From Strongyloides papillosus (Eukaryota; Nematoda; Chromadorea; Rhabditida; Strongyloididae): a DNA stretch of 64,000 nucleotides. The notes beneath the pieces are model-generated. The model saw only the letters and a program-made list of their open reading frames with translations. It made no database searches and was not told the origin of the DNA. Location: contig SRSI01000079.1 of assembly GCA_005656395.1 (NCBI GenBank), forward strand, positions 1,798,001 to 1,862,000. The letters are read 5' to 3'. Positions 10,398 through 21,900 of this stretch are shown here, one piece after another; positions within the stretch are counted from its first letter, which is position 1; every line of letters starts with the position of its first letter. The position numbers and the translations under genes are program-made.

Positions 10398-11494
10398 ATG
10401 TCAACAATGATTTCGGACAACAATAATTCCAATACCTCTATTACTTCTCTTCCTTCTGAAATAGTGCGGATGGTCCTTCAAAAGGTTGATTGGAAGACAA
10501 TACACAATATCAGATTGGTATCAAAATTTTTTAACGATTTTGTATCAAGTAATATTGATAATCTTCCGAAACCAATGATGACAAGTCTTTCAATATCAAG
10601 CACTCACAATCCAGACGGTAAAATGTACATAGAATTTCTTTACCTCCACGAAAAAGAGTATATAAAAGTTGAAGATGTTTATATCCCTAGTGAAAATGTA
10701 AGTTTATAAGAATATTGCATTAATGAATAGTTAATTTGTAGAATGAACCAAGACTCCCAGAAATGGAAAATTTACTTATAAAAATGGATCTCACGAATGT
10801 TATGCATTTCGAAATAGTAGTCACCGGCGAAACAATAATATTCGATGTTCTTGATAGATATTTAAAATTTGGGACAACAGTGGAAAGTTTACAAATAAAT
10901 ATACAGAAATGCCCTTCTTTTAAAGGATTCTCAAGATTCATTAGAAAAATTAGGTATGTCACATATCTGTGGCTAAATAAATTGTGTTTTCTAAGTCAGC
11001 TAATTCCATTAGACTTTACCTTACCGATGATTGATAAATTAAACAATTTATGCCTTGTTGAATGTGAATGCACCAAATTTTTCAATCCAAAAATGATAAC
11101 AAATTTATATCGTAACAACAAGAATCTTAAGCGCACACTTATTTTTTCTAACTGTAAGAACATGGAATATGAATTAATTAAAGTCATAAAAGGAAAACAA
11201 GAATTTTGTAGTGGTAAAAAAGGTTGTCATTCTAATTCTTATCTCTATTTACCCTTACGAAATAATAGCATCCATTATGCCGAAATTATCAACAATTTTC
11301 CTCTAAATGCCTATGACATTTCTTTCCCTCCCGAAATGGACAATACAATTATTGGTGTTAAAGAATGTAGCAAATGCGCAGCTAGTTATGGAATTGCTTT
11401 GTCCTATCGTAAATCAACGTATTTAAATGACACTAGGTGTGACTCTATCTTTGATAGAACTCTTTTCATTGATGATAATTTTTATATTGACTAG
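10398..11494 (+). CDS. F-box-like protein, 2 exons
   Basis: Exon 1 is 10398-10697, the intron 10698-10741 (GTAAGT...TTTGTAG) is 44 nt, and exon 2 is 10742-11494, giving 350 residues. Near the N-terminus, about residues 17-50, SLPSEIVRMVLQKVDWKTIH and NIRLVSKFFNDFV match the F-box pattern LP.E....IL..L......LR.VSK.+. F-box proteins bind Skp1 and bring substrates to SCF ubiquitin ligases. The C-terminal part has loosely leucine-rich stretches and a CxxC (KECSKCAASYG) and resembles the fast-evolving nematode F-box families; no substrate can be inferred. A TATA box stands 43 nt upstream. Confidence 0.65.
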
Positions 11495-12519
11495 ATATGG
11501 TAATATTTATATTATTTTTTTAAAGATAATTCAATTCATTCTTAAAAAAAAACAAATAACTTAAAAAAAAATATTAAATAGTTGAATTCAAAAACAAAAA
11601 GGTAAACGAATCACGCTATCCACAAAAAGGTGATAAAAAAGTTTATCGTAATAAAAACATTTTTTTAATAAAATAAAAGGTTATTGTCTGTGTTTATTGA
11701 TATGAAATAAAAACACAAATGAAATAATTCTTAATTGGTACATAACAATTTTTTGTTATTATTTTCAGTCTACAAAGGTTTTTTTGTTAATTAAAAGATG
11801 TGTGATACCAATAATAATAACAATATCTTATCGTGTATAAAAATAATTGTATATATGTGGGGGACAGTAAGGGATATTGTGAAATTTATGCAAATACATA
11901 TTTTTAAACAAGGAATATATACGCAATTAAGAAGACGATAGTTTACTTCCATGAAAATTTTCCTTTATGAATTCCGATAAACTTTTAAAACAATTTAATT
12001 GCTACAAATTTGGAAATATTCAACATGATAACACATATTTCTCTAGTTTAAGTTTAACAAGTTTAAAAAAAATTACTTTTAAACGATGGGAAAAGAAAGC
12101 ATCAGTAGAAAGTGATAATTTCTATTAAATCTTTGACAAATTTCCAACTTCTCATATGCACTCGAAAAATAGACAATAAAGTACAAATTTAAGCTTACGG
12201 CATATATTAATTACGGTTAGAGCAATTAACACAATATAAAAAACGTTTCATTAGCTGTTAGTACCCTTAAAGATACCATTTAATGAACATGTTCCCAAAT
12301 AAAATGTTTATGCGTTGAGATCTATGATTTTTCATGCAAATCATGAATTTTTTTTTGTGGGGAGTATAATAAAAATAAGTATTTTAATATTTTTTCTCTA
12401 ACATGAATATTATTTGTCGTGTTAAAATATGATAAATTATATAATAATGAATATTAAAAAAAACATTTATCCATTAATTTAGGTTATTTTATTGTATTCT
12501 TTCTTTGTTATGTTTCACT
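11495..12519. other. intergenic, AT-rich
   Basis: About 1 kb with homopolymer A and T runs. No ORF, RNA gene or repeat recognised. It holds the 3' flank of the F-box-like gene and the promoter of the SPT2-like gene. Confidence 0.5.
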
Positions 12520-13600
12520 ATGGACGCTTTTTTTGCTGATATATTAGGTGATGCAAAAGCTGTTTCACAAAAGGTATGTAAATTATGTATGAGTTAACTA
12601 ATTATATTTTTTTAATTAGGCTGGGACTACTATTCGTAGAAATGTTGGAGATGATTTCAGAGGTCGAGAAAAATTTTATTCCGACTTAATTAAGAAAAAC
12701 ACTAATTTGTGTAATAATAATGTTGCTGGATTATACAGTAAAGGGGGAAAAGGATATGAAAATGCAAAGTCCAGTATCTCAAAAACAACTTTGCCCACTA
12801 AAAGTGATAAATCAACGCAAGGACAGAATTTGTCATTCAATGAACTTTGTCAACTCGCTAAAACAAATAAAAAGCCATCAGATAATCGTGTAAGAAAAAC
12901 TTCGTTGAAAAAGGATAAAAATCTTGACGAAATTAATAAAAATATTACATCACCTCCCAAAGAACCAAAAGTACCAAAACTTATTATTAGAAAAACTGAC
13001 TACACTATTAAAAGCAAAGAATCTGATGTTCCTAAACACAAAGAGCATTCAACGAAATCAAAAATGGAACATATGCATGTTAAACAAAAGCCTTCTGATA
13101 AGGAAATATCTTCTAAAGATAGAAATAAACATATCTCTACCACTATTAAAAGAAAGGCCGAAGATAGTGGATTGCCATCAAAAAGTATAACAACTAAAGT
13201 TGCAAAGATACCTCACAAGTCTTTAGATCGAACTTACATTAAGGATAAAAAGGACTATAAAGAAAGTAGACACTTGAAAAGTTATGCTTATGAACTTACT
13301 GAGGATTCTGAAGATAGCATGGATGATTTTATTGACGACGATAATGATGATCTTCCAACACGAACAGAATTTGAAGAAGCTTTAAGGTTAGTTGATTATT
13401 ATCTTGAAATCACTAATGAAAATTTATTTAGATCAGTTTCACGTTATGATAAGGATCGTTGGAGAAAGAATGAGCTTTCAATTAAGGAAGATAAAATGAC
13501 GTCATCCTTCTCTGACATTAGAAAGGAGGAAAAGAAATCGTTGAAAATAGCCTTAAAGGAAGATTTAAAAGAAAAGATTAATGGGGCCCGATCTTTGTAA
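12520..13600 (+). CDS. spt-2: SPT2-like chromatin protein, 2 exons
   Basis: SPT2 is a histone H3-H4 chaperone that acts during transcription and heterochromatin maintenance. Exon 1 (12520-12573, MDAFFADILGDAKAVSQK) joins exon 2 (12620-13600) across a 46-nt intron (GTATGT...AATTAG), giving 344 residues. The middle is long, basic and disordered. The C-terminus has the family order: an acidic MDDFIDDD block, then a helical segment, then SSFSDIRKEEKKSLKIALKE, matching the SPT2 pattern of MDDFIDD followed by EE.+SL+....ED. The protein is shorter than the C. elegans homologue. A purely exon-2 reading would start at a TTG, so exon 1 supplies the real start. Confidence 0.75.
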
Positions 13601-14197
13601 TTTTTTAAAAATATCTGTCATTAAGTTTCTTCAATTATATGTTAATTGTTAATAATTTTTAATATTTTATATGCAATTATGAATCGAATATATTCAATTA
13701 ACGTATTACCTTTTAAATAAAATAAAGTATTGATATGATGATTCTTTTAGATATCATGCTCTGTCTCTCTTCTTTAATTGTTTAAACTCATTACTAGCCG
13801 ACTTAAATCATTGATAAATATAGATATTATTAACCGTTCTTGAATAAATATTTCACTAAATTGAAATAAGTTTATCTTTAGTCTTTTACACGATGTAATT
13901 TCTACCTTTAACTAATGATATGTCATATTATTCTGCTTATTTTGATAATATTAAATGGCTCCTAAAAATTGAATTATTTGGTTTCCAAAAGATTTAAAAA
14001 TTATGAAGTTTACACTTAAATGGAGTGAATTTTTTAATTAAATAAAAAAACCTTTTTTTTATAAATGTGTATATATACTCTAAAAACTTTTTTTAGTGTT
14101 CGAAATTAGAATTATTCCACGTTAAATCATAAGAAATTTTTTAATTATGTAGTAAAAATCGAATAAAATAGATAATTTTACTAATATTTTATCATTG
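13601..14197. other. left flank of Helitron copy 1
   Basis: AT-rich 3' flank of the SPT2-like gene, with AATAAAATAAA near 13717. No gene. It ends in ...TATCATTG at the Helitron start. Confidence 0.5.
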
Positions 14198-14238
14198 TCT
14201 ATAACAAAAAGAAATAAGAAAAAAAAATTTGTCTCTTT

Positions 14239-15805
14239 CATAACTCCTCTCAAACTTAACCGATTTTTATGGATAAATAGCCAAAAGATGTGTTTTTTTC
14301 TAACTTAGTGGGGAAGATGGGTCTAAAAAGTTTTGGACCATAATTGGCCAAACTATCTTTAAAAAACACTGTTTTTTCGGCCTTTTTTAGCATAGTTTTG
14401 TACAGGGGATAACGTTATTTTAAAATTTATAAGACACAATGGTTAATATATCATTTGAAAGGCCATATTCCAGAATAGTGCGGAAACACAATACTATGGA
14501 ATAGTATTAAAAATTGGCCAAGTTATGGCTCAAAGAGTAGTGACTATTTTTCAAAAATGATTGAAAAGTTAAATAGCTATAACTTAATCAAAACTTGATG
14601 AAATGAAATAAAATAGTATCTGTTATAAAGATCTAAGTCTAACTTAAAAAATAAGGGTCTAACGAAGTTTTTAGCTCAACTACAAAAGAAGATATTTTAA
14701 TTTGTATGTCAATTTTTTTGCCTTTTTTCCATTTTTTTTGTAAAAATCAATTTTGTTCCAGACATAACTCTCTTCAAACTTGATCAATTTTTATGGTCAA
14801 ATAGTCATGTTATGTATTTTTTTTCAACTTAGGGGGGAAAGTAGGTTTTAAAACTTATGGTCCATAAGTGGCCAAGTTATATTTTAAAAACATCACTTTT
14901 TTAGACACTTTTTTGTATAGTTTTGTCTTTCAAAAAACTTTTGTAGAAGTGAACTGATTTTTTTGGTCTTTAACTCATTTGAAATGTAAAAGTCAGGAAT
15001 AAGGGGGAAACTTAATAGAATTTAGATTAATAAAAAATTAGCAAAGTTATGGGTCAATAAGTGATGACTATTTTTTCAATAAAAAATAAAAATTTAAATA
15101 GTTCTTACATAATGGAAACTTGAACAAATAAAGTAAACATAATTTTTTTAATAGATCTAGGTCTAACTTAAAAAATGAAACTATTGCGAAGTTTATAGCT
15201 CATCTAGAAAACGATTTATGCCAATTTTAATGTCATTTTCCTTGCATTTTTCCATTTTAATTGTAAAAATCAATTTTATTCCAGACATAACTCTCTTCAA
15301 ACTTGATCAATTTTTATGGTCAAATAGTCATTTGATGTATTTTTTCCTAACTTAAAGGGGAAAATAAGTTACAAAACTTTTGGTTTTCAATTCGACCAAG
15401 TTATGTTTAAAAAACACCAATTTTCCGAAACATTTTTGTATAGTTTTTACCAGAAACAACTCTTTTTAAAGTTAATGGAATTTTACTGTTTATGACTCAC
15501 TTGAAAGATACAACTCAGAAATAAGGGAGAAAATAAATACTTAAAAGATTTATAAAAAATTAATCAACTAATGGATCAAAAGGTGATGATCATTTTTTTA
15601 GTAAAAATTAATATTTTCTAATATTATAATTTTATGCAAAGTTGTTTAAAGAAAATAAAACTAATGTTAGTATATATAACGAAGTCTGGCATAAAATATA
15701 AAAACTATAGCAAAGTTTGTAGCTTAAAAATGAAAGAAGTTATTTTAAAGTATTAATTTTTTTGGTTGTTTTTTCATTTATATATTTGTAAAATTCAGGT
15801 AAATA
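14239..15805 (+). repeat. tandem array of ~523-bp diverged repeats in Helitron copy 1
   Basis: Three units begin at 14239, 14763 and 15286 with the shared opening CATAACTC followed by TCAAACTT and a TTTTTATGG block. Each unit repeats in order: the (A/T)AACTTA(G/A)-rich block with GGGGAA, GGCCAAGTTAT-like blocks, AAAAACAC, TTTTTTGTATAGTTTT, GTGATGACTATTTTT-like, and AGTCTAACTTAAAAAATAA-like elements. Unit 3 is the most diverged. Sub-repeats inside a unit are hinted at (a second CAGAAACAACTC at about 15451). The array starts 41 bp inside the element. Confidence 0.8.
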
Positions 15806-16079
15806 TGCAATTAACAAAAGAATGACATTGAATTGTTTATATCAATATCAAAATTACAATGAAAAGCCATTTAAATAGTTACTTGAATTAATTCAAATAC
15901 TTATTTTTATTCAACTTTTGGATATAAATAAGATTCTTTTTGTTTTGTAATTTTTTTATCTAACTAAATAAGTTCAATAAATGTAAACATTATTAAATGA
16001 TTTTCACAATCAGAAATATTTAATATAATAATACATTATAACAATGTATTATTTTTGTAAACAAAAAATTATTTTTAAT

Positions 16080-16471
16080 TTATTTATAATAATAATTATT
16101 AATATTATTAATAACTTTAATATTCTTGCCCTGAGGAATCATGACAAGTGGTCCATCTGCTTTTTTATTTTGAAAAAAATTTTTTTTTCTCCACTTTTTT
16201 TTCATTTCCTTTACCACCTCCTTCTTCACCTCCTTCTGCATCTCCTTCTTCATCTCCTTCTTCTTTTCTTTTTGCTTCTCTCTCCTTTTTTTATTTTTCT
16301 CTTTCGTTTGCTGCTTGAATTTCTCCTCAGCTTTTCTTCTCAATTCTATCAAGTCCTCCCCTGGGTTATCATTGCAAATCTCCAGCTCTTTCATTAACTC
16401 TATAATTTAGAAATATTTTTTAATTAAAAAATATACTTACTTAAAATTTTCTTTTCCTTCCACGTAGACAT
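16080..16471 (-). CDS. Helitron accessory ORF, Lys/Glu-rich, spliced (copy 1)
   Basis: On the strand opposite to the Rep-helicase. Exon 1 is 16471-16441 (MSTWKEKKIL), the intron 16440-16400 is 41 nt (GTAAGT...ATTATAG), and exon 2 is 16399-16080. The join is in frame and gives 116 residues; KLMKELEICNDNPGEDLIEL follows the splice. The middle is a run of charged heptad-like residues (KKKEMKKEMQKEVKKEVVKE), likely a single coiled coil or basic helix. The good consensus donor and acceptor, with an open frame on both sides, favour a real gene over chance. No family was recognised. It might bind nucleic acid or the long coiled-coil linker of the transposase; that is a guess. The other strand of the same DNA is also open, which is a shadow. 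Confidence 0.5.
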
Positions 16472-17285
16472 CCTGATAATTTTTGAATTTTTTTATAGAA
16501 AAATATTAAAACAATTTTAATTTAAAAAATTTATTCAATATATACATTAAATTTTACAATAAATTTGAATAATCATTTAAAATATTAAAATTCATACAAT
16601 AAATACATTTAATATTAAAATAGATTTGAATAATTAATTAAAATAATAAAATTCAAACAAAAAAATTAAATACAAGATGTTTAAATAAAGAAAGTGATAA
16701 TATTGATGACAATGATTGGATTAAGTTTAATATATAAATTAAAAAAAGATTTTTTTGTTATTTTAAGTTAATTTTATTTTATAAGAGTTGTTTTTATATT
16801 TAATTTAATTGTTATATATTATTACAGTGCCGTAAAACTTAATAAACTTATTACTATAATTAAATTGATAAAATTAATTTCAAATTCCACCACAGACAAG
16901 AATTAAGAAGAATTTTTAATCAAATAATAGTTGAAAATAAAAAATTGAAACTTTAGATTTGTATCAGTATTTTGTGTAATTAATTTTTTATGTTTTAATG
17001 TTTAAAATAAAATATTTATCAAAACTTTTTGTTCATAATTTATGATCGTTCTATTAACAATTTTAAAACAAATTCATCTTTCATATGCCTTTTTAAAATC
17101 TTAAATGATTTTATAGCACATAATTATCTATTACAGATTTTGTGATTTTATATTTATGATAAAGTTTAGATTTTCAAATGATATTAATAATAATTCAATT
17201 ATAATATTATTTTATTATTAATAAGAAAAATTTAAATGTTAATTTCGTAATATTTTTTACTAGATATATTAATATTGTGTTATAA

Positions 17286-17430
17286 ATAACTTTCTTCAAA
17301 GTTATTAAAAGCTTTTAGACTAATAATGTTTTAGAAGATAACATTCAGGAATAAGAAGGAAACTTAGTATTAAAAGAATTGATCATTAATTGTCTAAGCT
17401 GTCGACCAAATTTTGTACATGTTTTCTTTC
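17286..17430 (+). repeat. isolated half-unit of the 5' repeat (copy 1)
   Basis: ATAACTTTCTTCAAAGTTAT... followed by a block with AACATTCAGGAATAAGAAGGAA resembles the half-unit seen near 14950-15030 (GTCAGGAATAAGGGGGAAAC). It lies about 1.5 kb beyond the array, so the stretch with the accessory ORF may have been inserted into a once longer array. Similarity was judged by eye. Confidence 0.45.
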
Positions 17431-18158
17431 AAAATTTTAATATAAAATATATGGATATTTTAATTTTTTATTGTACGACTGATATAAAATTTAAATAAGT
17501 TAAATAAATATTGTAATTTATGTACATTTAAAATTTATATAAGAGTTGTGTTTTTTTGATTGCAGTCATAAAATTTTATTTATAACAAATATGCTTATGC
17601 CAGATATTTTTCGGTACTTCCCCAAAATTATTATATTAATTAACTAATAATTAGAAATTTTCATTAATCAAAAAATAGGTGATTAAATTTATATTTAAAT
17701 TTTTAACGTGCTATTTATTTAATCTATAACAAATTAATTTGAATGTTAGTTTTATAATATTTAGTTTATTAGTAATGCTATTATATTTTAATTAAGAGTT
17801 TCTTTAACTTATTTGCTATCTATAAATATATGTTTTGTATGTCATTATTTAAAATATTTATTTGTTTAAAGTTTTCCCTCCCCCATTATTTTATATATAT
17901 TTATCTTACACGCTATTCTTATTATGTTTTTTAAAACATTTATAGTTGTTTATTCATTATTTTATTAATATTGAAAGTTTATTTTTATTAATTTTTAAAG
18001 ATTTGATAATATACTATATTGGTTCATTTTTATAAACTTTTTTCGGTACTTTTTCGTTTTGATGTGTCAATCGAAAAACGCAATTTTTAGTTATTAAATT
18101 ATATTTACATTTTATTCATATTAAAATACACCTTACGTAAGAATGTTTATATTATTTA

Positions 18159-18538
18159 TTAGTAATTGACTTTATCAATTTTTGCTAGAGGAAGCAAACA
18201 TGCTACAATATCGCGCAATACTTACTCAAAAATATAATATTCTATGTTCATTTTCCACAAAGTAAAGTTAGTTAAATATTATTTACCATATTTCTAGCTG
18301 TTTTTCGTGCTTTTATTTCTTCACTTGGTGATACTCCTTTTATTTAAATTATCAAGGTGTAAGCTTTTATTGCAGAATCCACAACGTTACGTTCGCAAAT
18401 AACTTTAAAATAGATAAAATCTTAAGCCTTAAGTTTATTAAACTTTAAGAATCTTCAACTATAATAATGAATTGTTGAATTTTCCTTATCAAGGATCTCA
18501 ATAATTGCCATCAGGGTCTTGAAATCTTTATTTAACAT
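18159..18538 (-). pseudogene. antisense coding-like fragments inside Helitron (possible captured gene), copy 1
   Basis: Three minus-strand pieces read like protein. One is 18538-18460 (LNKDFKTLMAIIEILDKENS). The second is 18403-18287, in which VICERNVVDSAIKAY and IKGVSPSEEIKARKTARNM share one frame across a single TAA and end at a GTAAAT donor-like site. The third is 18215-18159 (RDIVACLLPLAKIDKVNY, then stop). Acceptor-like TTTTAAAG and donor-like sites separate them. Helitrons are known to pick up host gene pieces, and this could be one, or a decayed element gene. No family was recognised. Confidence 0.4.
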
Positions 18539-18902
18539 TGTGTTAATGAATAGTTTACCATCTCTACTACACACCTATCCAAATTTCTATAGATATAATT
18601 AATTTAGCTTAGTAAAGTTATAAAAATTTAGTTAAAATTATTTTTTGTTTTAGAATTTTCCTCATTGTCACTGAGAAAGCATCACATAATCATTTTTACC
18701 ATTGAAATTCAAATTTAAAAATAGCCTTACCGAAACAAAAATGTACCAAATTATAAGTTTAAACATTTTGTCACTTTAAATCTCATATTAATTAAATTTT
18801 CCATTAATATCGTTCTTATAAATGTGTTTTTTATCTTATGTTTGTAATAAAAATTATTTTTTACTAATTTTTTTTAATTTTAGACAGAAAAAACAGGAGA
18901 AA

Positions 18903-21900
18903 ATGGAATTCGTCAACAATTTTTTGAAAAAAGTCAATAAAATTGACATTCCAAAAGATCCAAATTGTGGAACTGCTGACTCAGGGCACCATAATTTTAG
19001 ACGTGATTTCGTTCGCTCGAGCCATGTCACTGTTTTGAATGGCAACGTTAAATTAACGTGTGTTCTTGATATTAATGCTATCGTTTACTCGATTATCATT
19101 AAAAATAATAGTGAAATCATTAACATGGTTAAAACTATTAAAACTAAAAAAAGTTGTGCTGGAGGCATAGTAATTCAAAATAATTACTTGCCAATAAATT
19201 CCAATAGTACAACTTTTTTTAATATTTTACAAGCCGATATGTGCCAAGCGTCTTTAGGACAAAATAACCAATGTACTGCAATGTCATCTGCAGCATTGAT
19301 TATGGCATGTATTAAATCACCATTAAATTGGGATAAATCTGATATAAATAATGTTCTAAATCAAGGAAGTATTTTGTACGAAAGAAGCGTTAATCATTTG
19401 CGCAGTACAAATGATCCAATTGATAGTAGAGGTTATTTATCAGTAACCAACATTATACGAGAAACAACTTTGTTCAATCGTAAAATAATTTTTAGCACAG
19501 CTTCGTGTTATTCTTATGTTGGAAGAGGGTTGACGGTTTCCAGAGACGAAGTTGTCTTTGGTTACGTTTCACTTTCAGAAGCATTGAATAGATTAGTAAA
19601 CAGGCACAAGTTTCTAATCTTGATTGCAAATGAAAGAACCTCTTCAATAATGCACCATGATGGAGCATTTTTCTTATTTGATCCACATTCCATGGATCAA
19701 TTTGGAAAATATTGCTCAAATGGTGTTGCATGTATGATAATGTTTAACACAATAAGCGATTTGATTGAACATCTACAAGCTAATCAAGTTTGTAACAATT
19801 CAATATTTGACCTTGATGGTGTAAACATTAGTGTTGAAAATATATCAGAAAGTAATTCTGATATTTCTACAATAAGAAATAATGTTAAGGATAGATTATC
19901 AAAGATAGTTAAAAAAGAGCCCACACATTTATCTAAAAAAAATAAGAAAATCGATTCTAAATTAAATGAAGAGATATCTTTATTAAAAATTAGATATGAT
20001 AAGTGTAAAAAACTAAGTGAAAAAAAGAAAATACAAAAACAGTTAAATAGATTAGAAAAAAAATCTAATGATACTGTTAAAGAAAATTGCATCGAAATTT
20101 TAAAAATAAATGAGGCATTAGATAAAAATCTCAAAAAAGGTTTCGATTTAAAAAAAGACGAACCAATGGAGGTTGATAATTGTAGAAAAAATACATCGCA
20201 AAATCTGATGGAGTTTGATGTAGACATTGATTCTACATTAAAAGAAATAATTGTAGTTGAAACTAAAATTAAAAACTGCAAAAAAGCACATGAAAAAAAG
20301 AAATTGCAAGTACATTTAAATAGATTACAAAAAAGATTATCAAAAGATACTATTAACCCAGAATCTTCTGATATTTCGAAAGTAAATAAGATAATTGATA
20401 ATGATCTAAATAAAAATGTTATAGTAAGTAATGGAGAACCAATGGAAATTGATATATCTGAAAATAATATATCAAAAGATCCAATGGAGCTTAATATAGA
20501 TCTTGAATCTACATTAAAGCGAGTAAATAATACTAGAAATAAAATTAGAAATTGCAAAAAGAAATCGGAAATTAATAAATTACGAGTGCAATTAGTAAGA
20601 TCTAGAAAAAACTTACCAAAAAGTTTAAAAAATATTGCAAAAAAGGATAAATTAGACACGAGTAGTGACAAATTTTCTGTAGTTAGCGATTTATTAGTAA
20701 ACTTAATTGATTTAAATAAGTCTAAAAAAGGAATAAATAGAAATAAATTGACAAAAAGAATTAAAAGATTGTCAAGTAACATTAAAAAATGTGATGATAT
20801 ATCTTTAAATAAAAATCCTCAGGTAGATTCTATTGTAAAAGCTCTTGATTCAATTCAAGTAACTAATGATTCTACTAAAAAAAGGGGAAAAAGCAGAAAG
20901 AGTTTGAAAAAACAAAAAGTTTATCCGGCTAGAGATGAAAAAATTATCCCAAATGAGCATTATTTGGGTTCTCTTTCTACTAACTGTGAACATTGTCAAG
21001 CAATGTTTTACGAAAAAGAAACTAAATATAAACAATGCTGTGAATTTGGGGCAGTTAAAGAATATGAAAGACTATTTAATAACTTCCCAAAATTTATAAA
21101 AGATTTGTTTATTGGTGAAGATGAAGAAAGTATATACTTTAAAAAGCATTGTAGGCGAATTAATAACAAATTTGCCTTTGCGAGTTATACCGGTCAACAA
21201 AGAGATTTTAAAACACCAGGACCTCCAACATTTGTGTTGCATGGTGAAGCTAAACGTGTAATAAACACAGCTGTACCTGAAAATAAAGATAATTTGTCCT
21301 ATGGACAATTATATTTTTATGGACCTGATGTTGCTGAAGATATCAGAAATAAAAATGTTAATGCATTCAATGAGATATCAGTTATTAGTAATCTCACTCA
21401 TATAATTTCAAAAATAAATATGTTAGCATTATCATATAAACATTTTGGAGATTATATTCGTGAGCAGGAACTAAAATATAAAAATGAGAATAAAGCTGTG
21501 CCAATTTATAAGTTGGTTTTGAAACCTCCAGCAAATAAGAATGATAGAGTTCGTAATTTGCCAGAGGTTACAGAAATAGCAGCTATATTTCAAAGTGAGG
21601 ATGGAGAAGTTCCTGACTATAATGTTTTGTTGTGTAATAAAACAGGAAAATTGGAAACTTTGAGCCATTTTAGTCGCTTAAAAGACCCTGCAACATATCC
21701 ATTGTTCTTTCCAACAGGAGCTTTTGGATGGGAAGAGAAAAAAACTTATAAAAAAGGTAATGAGCAAAGATCTCTAACGAAATTGGTTTACTACCAAAAT
21801 CTTATTGCTGTGAGACCATCATTTAATCCTTTACATCATGGAGGATTATTATTTCAACTTTTTGTTGTTGATGCTTACACAGCAATAGAAAGAGATCGTC

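Noticed and set aside
12924..13190. Second plus-strand frame inside the SPT2-like gene
   Set aside because: Out-of-frame shadow of a Lys/Ser-rich disordered region.
14239..15805. Repeat array considered as a CRISPR-like or satellite array
   Set aside because: Units are about 523 bp and diverged, there are no short spacers, and the genome is eukaryotic; it is internal to the Helitron.
16044..16397. Plus-strand ORF rich in Leu/Phe/His inside the Helitron (and its twin at 29169-29522)
   Set aside because: It is the complement of the Lys/Glu-rich accessory ORF; its LLLHLLLHLLL runs arise from antisense of AAG/GAG repeats. The minus strand has the splice sites.
19784..20782. 332-residue minus-strand ORF (twin at 32909-33907)
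   Set aside because: Antisense shadow of the Lys-rich coiled-coil linker; hydrophobic Leu/Phe/Ser composition follows directly from complementing AAA/GAT/AGA codons.
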